Positions 9,468-18,684 of a stretch of DNA of 64,000 nucleotides are shown piece by piece (position 1 is the first letter of the stretch; every line of letters starts with the position of its first letter). The notes beneath the pieces are model-generated. The model was not told the DNA's origin. It ran no database searches and saw nothing but the letters and a program-made list of their open reading frames with translations. A program made the position numbers and the translations under genes. The DNA is from Antrihabitans stalactiti (GTDB lineage Bacteria; Actinomycetota; Actinomycetes; Mycobacteriales; Mycobacteriaceae). The stretch spans positions 124,001 through 188,000 of the forward strand of contig NZ_VCQU01000002.1 in assembly GCF_012932915.1 (NCBI RefSeq), read 5' to 3'.

Positions 9468-10365
9468 CACCGAATTCCATTCCGGCTTCGTCTGTTTCGT
9501 CGGGCGTCCCAACACCGGCAAGTCGACGTTGACCAACGCGATGGTCGGCTCGAAGATCGCGATCACGTCGTCGCGCCCACAAACGACGCGGCACACGATT
9601 CGCGGCATAGTCCATCGCGAGCACGCGCAGCTGATTCTCGTCGACACCCCTGGCCTGCATCGTCCGCGAACGTTGCTCGGACAGCGACTCAACGAACTTG
9701 TGCGCGATACGTATTCGGAGGTCGACGTCATCGCCCTCTGCATCCCGGCGGACGAGAAAGTCGGTCCGGGCGATCGGTGGATTCTCGAGCAAATCCGCCA
9801 CATGGCACCGAAGACGCCGATCGTCGGACTGGTGACCAAGATCGACAAGGTCGGCAAGGCGCAGCTGGCTCCGCAGCTGATGGCAGTGTCGAAACTGCTC
9901 GGACCGGAATGCGAGATCGTCCCCGTGTCTGCGACGAAGGGCGAGCAGGTCGAGGTCGTCGTCGATGTGCTGGCATCGAAGTTGCCGGAAGGTCCCGCGT
10001 TCTACCCAGACGGCGACCTGACCGACGAGCCGGAAGAAACGCTGATGGCGGAACTCATCAGGGAGGCTGCGCTCGAAGGCCTCGACGACGAGATGCCGCA
10101 CTCACTCGCCGTCGTGATCGAGGAAGTCCGCGACCACGAGGGTCGTGAGGACATGCTCGATGTCCATGCGTTGCTGTACGTCGAGCGGTCCAGCCAGAAG
10201 GGCATCATCATCGGCAAGGGCGGCGCGCGGTTGCGCGAAGTCGGCACAGCCGCACGCCACCAGATCGAACGATTGCTCGGCACCAAGATCTATCTCGAAC
10301 TGCACGTGAAGATCGCGAAGGATTGGCAGCGCGACCCCAAGCAGCTCGGCCGCCTCGGCTTCTGA
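9460..10365 (+). CDS. era: Era, ribosome-assembly GTPase
   Basis: GTPase of 301 residues that binds the 16S rRNA 3' end during 30S assembly. G1 is GRPNTGKS (residues 15-22), G3 is DTPG and the G4 position reads TKID in place of NKxD, as in mycobacterial Era. The C-terminal KH domain includes IIIGKGGARLREVG. The start overlaps the preceding small gene by 8 bp. A 46-bp palindrome 11 bp after the stop probably terminates the operon. Confidence 0.96.
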   Translation: MPDTEFHSGFVCFVGRPNTGKSTLTNAMVGSKIAITSSRPQTTRHTIRGIVHREHAQLILVDTPGLHRPRTLLGQRLNELVRDTYSEVDVIALCIPADEKVGPGDRWILEQIRHMAPKTPIVGLVTKIDKVGKAQLAPQLMAVSKLLGPECEIVPVSATKGEQVEVVVDVLASKLPEGPAFYPDGDLTDEPEETLMAELIREAALEGLDDEMPHSLAVVIEEVRDHEGREDMLDVHALLYVERSSQKGIIIGKGGARLREVGTAARHQIERLLGTKIYLELHVKIAKDWQRDPKQLGRLGF

Positions 10366-10376
10366 CCCAGCACCTG

Positions 10377-10422
10377 CTCGTGAGTCTTTTAGGAGTCCAG
10401 GGACTCCAAAAAGACTCACGAG
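10377..10422. repeat. 46-bp palindrome, family 2, copy A
   Basis: Arms of 22 bp (CTCGTGAGTCTTTT, one mismatched base, then GGAGTCC) around a 2-bp loop; the right half is the reverse complement except at one position. It lies between the stops of the convergent era and neprosin-like genes, where each strand has a T-rich stretch, so it may act as a bidirectional terminator. A second copy is at 40487-40532. Confidence 0.85.
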
Positions 10423-10428
10423 GGTGGG

Positions 10429-11670
10429 CTATGCGCTGCCGGGGTTCTTTCCTGGGCCGCCGTAGTAGAAGTAGCTACCCCAGTTATCGGTGTTGTCGAA
10501 GAAGCCGTCGATGCCGTAGCAGGCGGGATCCGATTCCCACGCAACCGGGTTGTATCGCTCCATCTTGCCGTCAGTCGTCGCTTGGTAAGCCAGGTTTCGC
10601 ATGAAAGCCGCGTGGCGCCAACCTTCTTCGGGCCAGCCACCGCTGCCCATATCGGTGCGTGTGATGCTTCCCTCGTTCGCGTCGATGACCTGCCCACCCC
10701 ACGCGACGGTGGTCGCAGCCTTTCCGAGACCATCGGAGTGAAACAGTGACGCGGGGTAGTACCCGATCCAGGTTCCGTTGATCCGGACCCACCAATTGCC
10801 CTGCCACAGCTGGACTTTGATCTGGAGCTCACACTGGGAGCCACCCTCGTGGGACAGCGACGCATAGCTGGCCTCGGGGAAGATCTCGTTCGAGTACTGC
10901 ACCCAGCCGTCGACTTCGGTGTTGTAGCCGCCCTTGTTGTCGCCGGAATCGGTGTAGTGGTTGGTCGTGTAGTGGACGAAGAGGTGGGGCACCCAGTCGC
11001 CGTACTTGTTCCGATATTCCTGGTGCCCGACCTCGACCGTCTGGGTGCCGATGTGCTCGCCGGCGCTCAGCCACAGCTGTCCCGCGGAGAACTCGTTGGC
11101 GTACTCGACGTAGGGATCCCAGACGTTGATGGCGCCTTCGGTGCCGTAGCTGACGACACCCTGGCTGGTGTAGCTGTACTTGTGAGTTTCGCCGGTCGGC
11201 ATGTCGCTGCGCGGGTCGTCGGCGGGCCGCAGCCGCCGGGCGCGAGTGCCCTTTGCCAACCAGTCGCTCAACGGCACGTTGGGGTTGATCTCGGCGAACG
11301 GTTTGCGAACGATCGGGACGGTTCCCTCGGGGCCGATCTTCGCTCCCGGACCTTGGAGTTCGAACCTGACCGGGTCCACGCACCGGTCGCCCTCTTCGGT
11401 GTGCACAGGCACGTCTTCGCTCGGCGGAGTCGCGAGCGTCGTTGCGCCGGGCTGGGATTCGATCGGGACCCAGTCGAGCTGTTGCCCGGAGGGAGTACGA
11501 GTGGTCTTGACGATGTCGAGCTTGGCGTGACGATCGCGGAGGTACTGCCGGATCTCCTCGTTGCGAAGCTCCGCCCACTTACCGAGTTCGGCGTCCGAGC
11601 GTCGACGCTGCGACCGCTTACGCCTCCGACTGTCGTGCTCTGGGTTCCGATTGAGCGAGCTGGTCGCCAT
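10429..11670 (-). CDS. Neprosin-domain protein (DUF239-like)
   Basis: Protein of 413 residues. Residues about 165-410 match the neprosin (DUF239) domain: GAINVWDPYVEYANEFSAGQ, a VE(213)VG motif, GNWWVRINGTWIGYYPASLF, VAWGGQ(327)V and MGSGGWPEEGW. Plant neprosin is a glutamate prolyl-endopeptidase; E213 matches the first proposed catalytic Glu. The second position, usually Glu in WGGEV, reads Gln here, so activity is uncertain. The N-terminus is strongly basic (RRRKRSQRRR) with no signal peptide. ATG 11670 has a GGAGG site. It is divergent from a subtilase, 101 bp away, suggesting shared control. Confidence 0.8.
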   Translation of the reverse strand: MATSSLNRNPEHDSRRRKRSQRRRSDAELGKWAELRNEEIRQYLRDRHAKLDIVKTTRTPSGQQLDWVPIESQPGATTLATPPSEDVPVHTEEGDRCVDPVRFELQGPGAKIGPEGTVPIVRKPFAEINPNVPLSDWLAKGTRARRLRPADDPRSDMPTGETHKYSYTSQGVVSYGTEGAINVWDPYVEYANEFSAGQLWLSAGEHIGTQTVEVGHQEYRNKYGDWVPHLFVHYTTNHYTDSGDNKGGYNTEVDGWVQYSNEIFPEASYASLSHEGGSQCELQIKVQLWQGNWWVRINGTWIGYYPASLFHSDGLGKAATTVAWGGQVIDANEGSITRTDMGSGGWPEEGWRHAAFMRNLAYQATTDGKMERYNPVAWESDPACYGIDGFFDNTDNWGSYFYYGGPGKNPGSA

Positions 11671-11771
11671 TGTCAGACCTCCGTGGTGTTCTCATATCCG
11701 GGCTTGATCACGGACGCTACTACTGTGCTCAGCGGAAATTCCTGAGACTTAGTGATTCCAAAGGGGAGTTA

Positions 11772-13802
11772 ATGACACGCATCACGATTAACGGGGTCTC
11801 GCTGGATCCGGCGCGGCAGTCGAGGGCATTGGCAGCTGCGGTGCCCGACATCGGGGATGCGTCGCAGTCGAATTACGTCTTGGTCCAGGCGAGTGGACCG
11901 CTGTCGACCGAGGACCAGGCAGCCCTTGCCGACCTCGGCTGCGTCATCCACGAATACGTACCCGACGACACCTATCTCTGCGGCTACGCGTCGGCGGACC
12001 TTGCCGCGATCAGCGCCTTGCCGTTCGTCACCTGGGCCGGTGTCTACCTTCGCGGCTTCAAAGTAAATCCGTCGTTGCGGCCGACCGCGCCCGATCCGTC
12101 GCGGTCGATCGTCACGACCGCCGATCGACGGCCCTCGCGCAGAACGCGCATGGTCGACGTCGTGTTTCACGACGACGTCGACGGCACCGCGTCGTCCATC
12201 GTGGCGGCGGTCGCCGCGGCGGCAGGGCTGGATCCTGCTGTACTGCAGAGCAGTCGGGGGAAGGTGCGGTTGACCGTCGAGGAGGGCAGGCTCGATCGGA
12301 TCGCCGCTCTGGACGCGGTGCGACACATCGAGGAGGTGCCGCGGCGGCAGTTGTTCAACAATAGGGCGCGCAAGATCATCAACGCCGAGGTCGTCGTCAA
12401 CAACACGACGTTTCAGGGCGAAGGCCAGGTCGTGGCGGTGGCCGATACAGGTTTCGACGAGGGTTCCACGTCAGACGTGCATCCGGCGTTCACCGGCCGC
12501 GTTGCCAAGCTGTACGCGCTCGGGCGCCCGAAGCCTGCGCGCGCGGACGACCCGGACGGGCACGGCACTCATGTTGCGGGATCGGTTCTCGGTGATGGTA
12601 TGTCGGCGTCGATGGGTGGTGCGATTCAAGGCACGGCGCCTCGCGCAACCTTGGTCCTGCAATCGACGTTGGATGCGGCGGGGGAGCTGGGCGGGCTGCC
12701 GAGCGACCTGCACGATCTGCTCGGGCCGCCGTACGACAACGACGGCGCGCGAGTCCACACGAACTCGTGGGGTGCGACGCGTCCCGGATTGCCGTACGAC
12801 TCGACTGCGAACGAAATCGACGACTTCGTCTGGAACCACCCTGATCTGGTCGTGGTGTTCGCGGCAGGCAACGACGGATCGGACGCGAACGGAAATGGCA
12901 TCGTCGACGCCGGATCCATCGGATCGCAGTCGGCCGCAAAGAATTGCATCACCGTAGGTGCGAGCGAGAACGATCGGCCGGACTTCGACAAGACCTACGG
13001 CGAGTACTGGCCCAACGACTTTCCACGTGATCCGGTGAAAACCGATCTGCAGGCGGACAATCCGGAAGGGCTGGTCGCGTTCAGCAGCCGGGGTCCGACG
13101 AAGGAACGCCGTATCAAGCCGGATGTCGTCGCGCCTGGAACATCGATTCTGTCGACCTTGTCGCGCCGCGTCGTCACGCCGTCGGATGCATTCGGCACGT
13201 CATCGGATCCGTTGTTCTTCTTCGAGAGCGGCACCAGTATGGCGACGCCGCTGGTCGCGGGATGCGTTGCGGTACTGCGGGAAACACTCGTGAAGAACGG
13301 AACTCCGAAGCCCAGTGCAGCGCTCGTGAAGGCGTTGCTGATCAACGGTGCCTCGGCGCTCGAGGGGCAGTATTCGCCGACCGAGGCCGGAGCCTCGCCG
13401 AACAACGATTCCGGTTACGGCCGCGTGGATCTGGCGGGCGCGGTCGTGATACCGGGAACGACGGTGGGCGCGGGTTTCCGTGAAGGCGGACCGCTTTCCC
13501 AAGGTCAGGAAGAAAAAGTAGCGCTGACGGTCCCTGCCGGTGCGGCGCGATTGAAGGTCACACTCGTGTGGAGCGACCCGCCGGGGCCTGCACTGCAGAA
13601 CGATCTCGATCTGATTGTCCGGGCCGACGGTGCTGCCGAGCGGCACGGGAATATGGGAACGGCTGCGGGATTCGACAGGGTGAACAATGTCGAGCAGGTT
13701 CTATGGGAGGGCGCCCCATCCGGAACGGTGGACGTCGTTGTCCACGCGTTCCGGATTACCCGCTTCCCGCAGCCGTTCGCCGTTGTGTGGCGGTTCAGCT
13801 GA
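11772..13802 (+). CDS. Subtilisin-like serine protease (S8, Kp43-like)
   Basis: Subtilase of 676 residues with an intact triad: D225 (AVADTGFDEG), H264 (DGHGTHVAG) and S489 (SGTSMATPLVAG), plus the oxyanion Asn in AAGND. Residues 1-200 look like the Kp43-type prodomain, and the last 120 residues form a beta-rich domain (VTLVWSDPPG, LQNDLDLIV) typical of that group. No signal peptide is visible after ATG 11772, which follows AAGGGGAG. That is unusual for a subtilase and suggests cytoplasmic action or an unrecognised export route. It is divergent from the neprosin-like gene. Confidence 0.9.
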   Translation: MTRITINGVSLDPARQSRALAAAVPDIGDASQSNYVLVQASGPLSTEDQAALADLGCVIHEYVPDDTYLCGYASADLAAISALPFVTWAGVYLRGFKVNPSLRPTAPDPSRSIVTTADRRPSRRTRMVDVVFHDDVDGTASSIVAAVAAAAGLDPAVLQSSRGKVRLTVEEGRLDRIAALDAVRHIEEVPRRQLFNNRARKIINAEVVVNNTTFQGEGQVVAVADTGFDEGSTSDVHPAFTGRVAKLYALGRPKPARADDPDGHGTHVAGSVLGDGMSASMGGAIQGTAPRATLVLQSTLDAAGELGGLPSDLHDLLGPPYDNDGARVHTNSWGATRPGLPYDSTANEIDDFVWNHPDLVVVFAAGNDGSDANGNGIVDAGSIGSQSAAKNCITVGASENDRPDFDKTYGEYWPNDFPRDPVKTDLQADNPEGLVAFSSRGPTKERRIKPDVVAPGTSILSTLSRRVVTPSDAFGTSSDPLFFFESGTSMATPLVAGCVAVLRETLVKNGTPKPSAALVKALLINGASALEGQYSPTEAGASPNNDSGYGRVDLAGAVVIPGTTVGAGFREGGPLSQGQEEKVALTVPAGAARLKVTLVWSDPPGPALQNDLDLIVRADGAAERHGNMGTAAGFDRVNNVEQVLWEGAPSGTVDVVVHAFRITRFPQPFAVVWRFS

Positions 13803-13811
13803 CCGCCGGGC

Positions 13812-14006
13812 TCACCGTCGCCGCAGGGCGGAGACGCAGCTCGGGCAAAGGTCACGATCCGCCACGATCCAGCCCTTGGACTGGGCGCTGCGGATGGCCG
13901 ACGCCGCCGCCGAGCGTGCAGGGGAGTAGGTCCATCGTTCACACCGGTCACAACGGATTCCCCAGCTCAGCGACCCTGTGCTGCTGCGCGCTGACTGCAT
14001 ACCCAT
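13812..14006 (-). CDS. Small zinc-ribbon-like protein
   Basis: 64-residue protein with two CxxC pairs (CDRCERW and LCPSCV) about 30 residues apart, consistent with a structural zinc site. ATG 14006 is preceded by GGAG with good spacing. It is convergent with the subtilase (stops 9 bp apart). No function is recognised. The following 277 bp to recO show no gene. Confidence 0.55.
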   Translation of the reverse strand: MGMQSARSSTGSLSWGIRCDRCERWTYSPARSAAASAIRSAQSKGWIVADRDLCPSCVSALRRR

Positions 14007-14283
14007 GTGCTTCTCCGTTGCTCATAGCCAATCGCTGGGCTGTCCGGCAGATGAATGTGGTTTACGCCACTGATGAAGTGTGACACATTCGTGACCATTC
14101 CGATACCGGATCGATGCAACGAACCTTGGGGTCTGTTTTAGTGGGGTTGTGCGCGAACTGCGCTGTGCATGAGCCTAGATCGCGGAGGCCTAATCCGCAT
14201 CAGCTGGCGGTGCGCCTAGGCGAACGTGTCGGGGTGTCGTGCCAGACTGGATCGGATTAGGTAAGTGACGGGAGACGGCCAGC

Positions 14284-15060
14284 GTGCGGTTGTATCGAGA
14301 CAATGCGGTCGTGTTGCGCCAGCACAAGCTGGGCGAAGCCGACCGGATCGTCACGCTGCTCACCCGCGAGCACGGATTGGTGCGCGCGGTGGCCAAAGGT
14401 GTTCGTCGTACGCGGTCCAAGTTCGGCGCGCGGCTCGAGCCGTTCGCGCATATCGATGTCCAGCTGTACCCGGGTCGCAATCTCGACATCGTGACACAGG
14501 TGCACACGGTCGATGCCTTCGCCGGCGACATCGTCAACGATTACGGTCGCTACACCACCGCATGCGCCGTCTTGGAAACCGCCGAGCGCCTCGCTGGTGA
14601 GGAGCGCGCACCTGCGCTGCAGTTGCACCGGCTCACGGTCGGAGCGTTGCGCGCGTTGGGGGAGCGGGCTCGGCCCTCGGAGCTGGTTCTCGATGCATTC
14701 CTGTTGCGGGCCATGGGTTTTGCAGGCTGGGCGCCTGCGCTCGACGAGTGCGCGAAGTGTGCCGCACCCGGCCCGCATCGCGCGTTCCACGTGGCTGCAG
14801 GTGGCATGGTGTGTGTCCATTGCCGTCCCGCAGGTGCGGCCACACCATCGTCGGGCGTGCTCGATCTCATGGATGCATTGCGTCGCGGCGACTGGGCGTT
14901 CACCGAGACCACGTCGGAAGCGGTCCGTCGGCAGGCGAGCGGACTGGTCGCTGCGCATCTGCAATGGCATCTCGAACGGCAATTGCGCACCCTTCCACTG
15001 ATCGAACGCAGCAACCCGCATACTTCAGAGTGTGATTCGCCGCTCCGATCCCACGCCTAG
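14284..15060 (+). CDS. recO: RecO, DNA repair protein
   Basis: Recombination mediator of 258 residues that works with RecR to load RecA on SSB-coated DNA. It has an N-terminal OB fold ([37 protein letters not shown]) and a helical C-terminal domain. A zinc knuckle CAKCA ... CVHC sits at residues about 156-180. The start is GTG 14284. The last 29 bp overlap the start of uppS in another frame, so the two are co-transcribed. Confidence 0.95.
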   Translation: MRLYRDNAVVLRQHKLGEADRIVTLLTREHGLVRAVAKGVRRTRSKFGARLEPFAHIDVQLYPGRNLDIVTQVHTVDAFAGDIVNDYGRYTTACAVLETAERLAGEERAPALQLHRLTVGALRALGERARPSELVLDAFLLRAMGFAGWAPALDECAKCAAPGPHRAFHVAAGGMVCVHCRPAGAATPSSGVLDLMDALRRGDWAFTETTSEAVRRQASGLVAAHLQWHLERQLRTLPLIERSNPHTSECDSPLRSHA

Positions 15061-15823
15061 TCGCCCCATCCGCCCACCTGACCCACATCCGTCGGGCGCG
15101 AGACCGCCGATCCTGCAGTCCGAGCTGATCCCTCAACACGTTGCGCTGGTGATGGACGGTAACGGGCGCTGGGCGCAGGAGCGCGGCTTGCCGCGGACCG
15201 CCGGGCACGAGCGCGGCGAGGCCGTGTTGATGGACACGGTGTGTGGCTGTATCGAAATCGGCGTGAAATGGCTTTCGGCTTATGCCTTTTCGACCGAGAA
15301 CTGGCGGCGCAGCCCCGACGAGGTGCGCTTCCTCATGGGATTCAACCGCGATGTCATCCGTCGGCGACGCGACGAGATGCACGAGATGGGCGTGCGCGTG
15401 CGCTGGGCGGGCAGGCGACCGAGGTTGTGGCGCAGCGTGATCAAGGAACTCGAGATCGCCGAAGAGCTCACCAAGGACAACACCGAGATGACGTTGACGA
15501 TGTGCGTCAACTACGGCGGTCGGGCCGAAATTGCGGACGCGGCAAGGGAAATCGCGCGTCGCGCGGCAGCGGGGGAGCTCGATCCCGAACGTGTCACCGA
15601 AGCGACCGTCGCGCGCTACCTCGACGAACCCGACATGCCGGACGTCGACCTGTTCCTGCGTCCGTCAGGAGAGTTGCGGACCTCCAATTTCATGCTGTGG
15701 CAGTCCGCGTACGCGGAGTTCGTGTTTCAGGACAAATTGTTTCCCGACTTCGACCGCCGCGATCTGTGGGCTGCGTGCGTCGAATATGCATCCCGTGATC
15801 GCCGCTTCGGAGGAGTGAAATGA
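15032..15823 (+). CDS. uppS: Long-chain Z-isoprenyl (decaprenyl) diphosphate synthase
   Basis: cis-Prenyltransferase of 263 residues making the polyprenyl carrier lipid for peptidoglycan and arabinogalactan. The family motifs are intact: [13 protein letters not shown] with the catalytic Asp, [18 protein letters not shown], and [19 protein letters not shown]. It corresponds to Rv2361c of M. tuberculosis by position. GTG 15032 lies inside recO. The next gene overlaps its stop by 4 bp. Confidence 0.95.
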   Translation: MIRRSDPTPSRPIRPPDPHPSGARPPILQSELIPQHVALVMDGNGRWAQERGLPRTAGHERGEAVLMDTVCGCIEIGVKWLSAYAFSTENWRRSPDEVRFLMGFNRDVIRRRRDEMHEMGVRVRWAGRRPRLWRSVIKELEIAEELTKDNTEMTLTMCVNYGGRAEIADAAREIARRAAAGELDPERVTEATVARYLDEPDMPDVDLFLRPSGELRTSNFMLWQSAYAEFVFQDKLFPDFDRRDLWAACVEYASRDRRFGGVK

Positions 15824-16221
15824 CCGACTCGTCTGCGGACCTGCTGCAGCAGCGCGCGATGGCGGTGCTGGCGCCGTTCGTCGAGGTACGGACCAACGAC
15901 GACGGCTCGCTCGGCTTCGAGTACGCGGGATCGCTGTGCTCGATGCGGTCGATGACGCTGTCGCCAGGCCTGGACGTGCTGTCGCTGACCTGCGTACTCA
16001 CCTGGGACCGTCCGCTGCGTGCTGCCCTGACCAAGCGCGTCGCCGACCGAAACAATGCACTGCAATTCGGGTCGATCACGATCATCGGCAACGGCAAGCT
16101 TGCCGACGTCATCTTGCGCTACACGTTTCCCGCTGGGGGTCTGTCCGACGAGGCGCTGACCACGATGCTGTTGTTGGTGCTGTCGGGAGCGGATCGCAGC
16201 AGGCAGGGCCTGGTGCCTTAG
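15820..16221 (+). CDS. YbjN-domain protein (Rv2360c type)
   Basis: Conserved 133-residue cytoplasmic protein with the YbjN/secretion-chaperone-like fold pattern; function unknown. ATGA overlap with uppS indicates translational coupling. In mycobacteria the orthologue occupies the same slot between uppS and zur. No catalytic motif is visible. It is convergent with zur and the two genes overlap by 4 bp at their stops, leaving no room for a separate terminator. Confidence 0.8.
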   Translation: MTDSSADLLQQRAMAVLAPFVEVRTNDDGSLGFEYAGSLCSMRSMTLSPGLDVLSLTCVLTWDRPLRAALTKRVADRNNALQFGSITIIGNGKLADVILRYTFPAGGLSDEALTTMLLLVLSGADRSRQGLVP

Positions 16222-16622
16222 ACCTGCGCACACGCCTTGCAGGTACCGAAGATCTCGACGGTGTGGCTGACGTCGGTGAAGTCGTGCAGGTCGGCCACCG
16301 ATTGCGACCACTGCTCGACCGTCGGACCCTCGACCTCGACCGTGTAGCCGCATTGCCGGCACACCAGGTGGTGGTGGTGCCCTGACGAACAACGCCGGTA
16401 CACCGACTCGCCCGTGTCGGTACGCAGTACGTCGACCGTCTTGGCTTCCGCGAGCGTTTGCAGCGTCCGGTAGACGGTGGTCAGGCCGATGCCTTCGCCA
16501 CGTTTGCGCAGTTCGTCGTGCAATTCTTGGGCCGACTTGAACTCGTCGATGTCGTCGAGCAATGCCGATATCGCGCTTCGCTGGCGGGTGCTGCGAACGC
16601 CTACCTTGTTCCCGGGATGCAC
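16218..16622 (-). CDS. zur: Zur, zinc-responsive Fur-family repressor
   Basis: Metalloregulator of 134 residues. The winged helix (STRQRSAISALLDDIDEF, GLTTVYRTLQTLAE) is followed by the metal-binding part with SSGHHHHLVCRQCG and a C-terminal CKAC, giving the structural Cys4 zinc site. GTG 16622 has a GAGGAAGG site and lies next to the smtB stop, so smtB-zur form one operon, as in M. tuberculosis, where SmtB regulates it. It represses zinc uptake genes when zinc is sufficient. Confidence 0.93.
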   Translation of the reverse strand: MHPGNKVGVRSTRQRSAISALLDDIDEFKSAQELHDELRKRGEGIGLTTVYRTLQTLAEAKTVDVLRTDTGESVYRRCSSGHHHHLVCRQCGYTVEVEGPTVEQWSQSVADLHDFTDVSHTVEIFGTCKACAQV

Positions 16623-16623
16623 G

Positions 16624-16989
16624 TCATCCTTCCTCTGCGTGGGCGACCGCGTCCACGACGATGTGAGCGAGGTGGTCGTCGACGAGTTCGTAGAGCACCT
16701 CACGCCCGTTGCGTTCGCCGCGGACGACGCCTGCGGCCTTGAGTATGCGCAGGTGCTGGCTGATCAGCGGTTGCGTCACGCCCAGTGCTTCGACGAGTTC
16801 GTGCACGCAGCGCCCGGATTCCATGAGCTGCAAGACAATTGCAATGCGTACCGGCGCCGCGAGCGCGCGCAGAATCTCCCCTGCGGATTCGAGAGTTGCC
16901 CTCGGGGGCACCGGCGCAGGCGGAACCTCGCCGAACGGGTCGTGGCTGTGTGCTGTGATGTCGATGTCGCCTGTTCCAGCCGTCGCCAC
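16624..16989 (-). CDS. smtB: SmtB/ArsR-family zinc-sensing repressor
   Basis: ArsR-type winged-helix repressor of 121 residues. The DNA-binding part reads RCVHELVEALGVTQPLISQHLRILKAAGVV. A C-terminal alpha-5 metal site is suggested by DDHLAHIVVDAVAHAEE (Asp/His ... His/Glu) and there is a His-rich N-terminus. Start GTG 16989 follows AAGGAG. It heads the smtB-zur operon and is divergent from glyS. Low-zinc SmtB is expected to repress this operon at the operator-like repeat upstream. Confidence 0.92.
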   Translation of the reverse strand: MATAGTGDIDITAHSHDPFGEVPPAPVPPRATLESAGEILRALAAPVRIAIVLQLMESGRCVHELVEALGVTQPLISQHLRILKAAGVVRGERNGREVLYELVDDHLAHIVVDAVAHAEEG

Positions 16990-17022
16990 GTCGTCTCCTT
17001 ATTGCAAACCGATTTCATTATG

Positions 17023-17042
17023 ATATGCATGGTTGTGCATGT
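17023..17042. promoter_or_regulatory. Candidate SmtB operator
   Basis: Inverted repeat ATATGCA-N6-TGCATGT (6 of 7 positions match between half-sites) in the AT-rich smtB-glyS intergenic region, 34 bp upstream of smtB. ArsR/SmtB operators are typically AT-rich 6-7-bp half-sites with a short spacer. The role is inferred. Confidence 0.45.
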
Positions 17043-17131
17043 CAAACGGGGGGTGCCGCTGTTCGTCGCCTCGGCAGATAGGCTTGACGTCGTCAGATCC
17101 CCCTTACCCCGCAAGATGGAGAGCTCTCGAC

Positions 17132-18523
17132 GTGGCCCCGAAGTCCAAGATCGACACCGTTGCCAACCTCGCCAAGCGCAGGGGTCTGGTGTACCCATGC
17201 GGCGAGATCTACGGCGGCACCAAGTCGGCCTGGGATTACGGACCGCTCGGCGTCGAACTCAAGGAGAACATCAAGCGGCAGTGGTGGCGCAGCATGGTCA
17301 CCAGTCGTGAGGACGTCGTCGGCCTCGATTCGTCGGTCATCCTGCCGCGCGAGGTCTGGGTTGCGTCCGGCCACGTCGGCGTCTTCAACGACCCACTGGT
17401 CGAGTGTTTGAACTGTCACCACCGGCACCGCCAGGACCATCTGCAAGAGGCGTACGCGGAGAAGAAGGGCATCGACAACCCTGACTCCATCTCCATGGAG
17501 ATCATCACCTGCCCGGATTGCGGCACCACCGGTCAGTGGACCGAGCCTCGCGACTTCAACATGATGCTCAAGACCTACCTCGGCCCGATCGAGTCCGAAG
17601 AAGGCATGCACTACCTGCGCCCCGAGACGGCGCAAGGCATCTTCATCAACTACGCGAACGTGCAAACGACGTCGCGCAAGAAGCCGCCGTTCGGAATTGC
17701 CCAGATAGGCAAGAGCTTCCGCAACGAAATCACGCCTGGCAACTTCATCTTCCGCACCCGCGAGTTCGAGCAGATGGAGATGGAATTCTTCGTCAAGCCC
17801 GGCGAAGACGAAGAGTGGCACCAGTATTGGATCGATACGAGGCTTGCGTGGTACACGGGTCTTGGTATCGACCCGGAGAACCTGCGGCTCTACGAGCACC
17901 CGAAAGACAAGCTGTCGCACTACTCCACCCGGACCGTCGACATCGAATACCGCTTCCACTTCCAGGGCAGCGAGTGGGGCGAGCTCGAAGGTGTCGCCAA
18001 CCGGACCGACTTCGACTTGTCCACGCATTCAAAGCATTCCGGCACGGACCTGAACTACTTCGACCAGACGACGGGGGAGCGGTACACCCCTTACGTCATC
18101 GAGCCCGCAGCGGGACTCACGCGGTCGCTGATGGCGTTCCTCGTCGACGCCTACGCCGAAGACGAAGCGCCGAATGCCAAGGGCGGCATCGACAAACGGA
18201 CCGTGCTGCGGCTCGACCGCCGTCTGGCGCCGGTCAAGGCAGCGGTCCTGCCGCTGTCGCGCAACGCCGACCTGACACCGAAGGCGAAAGATCTAGCCGC
18301 CGCGCTGCGTCAGAACTGGAACGTCGAGTTCGACGATGCAGGCGCAATCGGCCGTCGCTACCGGCGCCAGGACGAGATCGGCACGCCGTTCTGCATCACG
18401 GTCGACTTCGACACGCTCGAAGACCAAGCGGTCACCGTGCGTGAGCGCGATTCAATGGCACAGGAACGGGTTTCGCTCGACCAGGTCGAGGGCTACCTTG
18501 CTCAGCGGTTGATCGGCTCCTGA
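17132..18523 (+). CDS. glyS: Glycyl-tRNA synthetase (class II, alpha2 type)
   Basis: Charges tRNA-Gly; 463 residues, the usual actinobacterial length. Class II signatures include [34 protein letters not shown] (positions about 190-225) and [18 protein letters not shown]. The insertion contains [12 protein letters not shown] and CPDCG zinc-type pairs. The anticodon-binding domain occupies the C-terminus. GTG 17132 starts the conserved [17 protein letters not shown]; upstream codons run into the smtB operator region. A family 1 palindrome follows 3 bp after the stop. Confidence 0.96.
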   Translation: MAPKSKIDTVANLAKRRGLVYPCGEIYGGTKSAWDYGPLGVELKENIKRQWWRSMVTSREDVVGLDSSVILPREVWVASGHVGVFNDPLVECLNCHHRHRQDHLQEAYAEKKGIDNPDSISMEIITCPDCGTTGQWTEPRDFNMMLKTYLGPIESEEGMHYLRPETAQGIFINYANVQTTSRKKPPFGIAQIGKSFRNEITPGNFIFRTREFEQMEMEFFVKPGEDEEWHQYWIDTRLAWYTGLGIDPENLRLYEHPKDKLSHYSTRTVDIEYRFHFQGSEWGELEGVANRTDFDLSTHSKHSGTDLNYFDQTTGERYTPYVIEPAAGLTRSLMAFLVDAYAEDEAPNAKGGIDKRTVLRLDRRLAPVKAAVLPLSRNADLTPKAKDLAAALRQNWNVEFDDAGAIGRRYRRQDEIGTPFCITVDFDTLEDQAVTVRERDSMAQERVSLDQVEGYLAQRLIGS

Positions 18524-18525
18524 CC

Positions 18526-18569
18526 CCGTGCGCGCGTCTCACCCCTGAAGGGGTGAAATTCGCGCACGG
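18526..18569 (+). repeat. Dispersed 44-bp palindrome, family 1, copy 3 (forward)
   Basis: Best-preserved copy: CCGTGCGCG-CGTC-TCACCCC, a short loop, then GGGGTGA-AATT-CGCGCACGG. It starts 3 bp after the glyS stop and lies upstream of the DUF6875 gene. With copy 4 (20828) it forms an inverted pair around three genes. Confidence 0.9.
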
Positions 18570-18684
18570 TTGTGTCAGCGCCGACACACTTTGAACGTCG
18601 CAGCGCCGACAGACGTATAAGCCTCTCGGACGAAGAATTGTCATCACAAGCAGATGACCTTCTTCTCACCCGAAAGGATCGACG

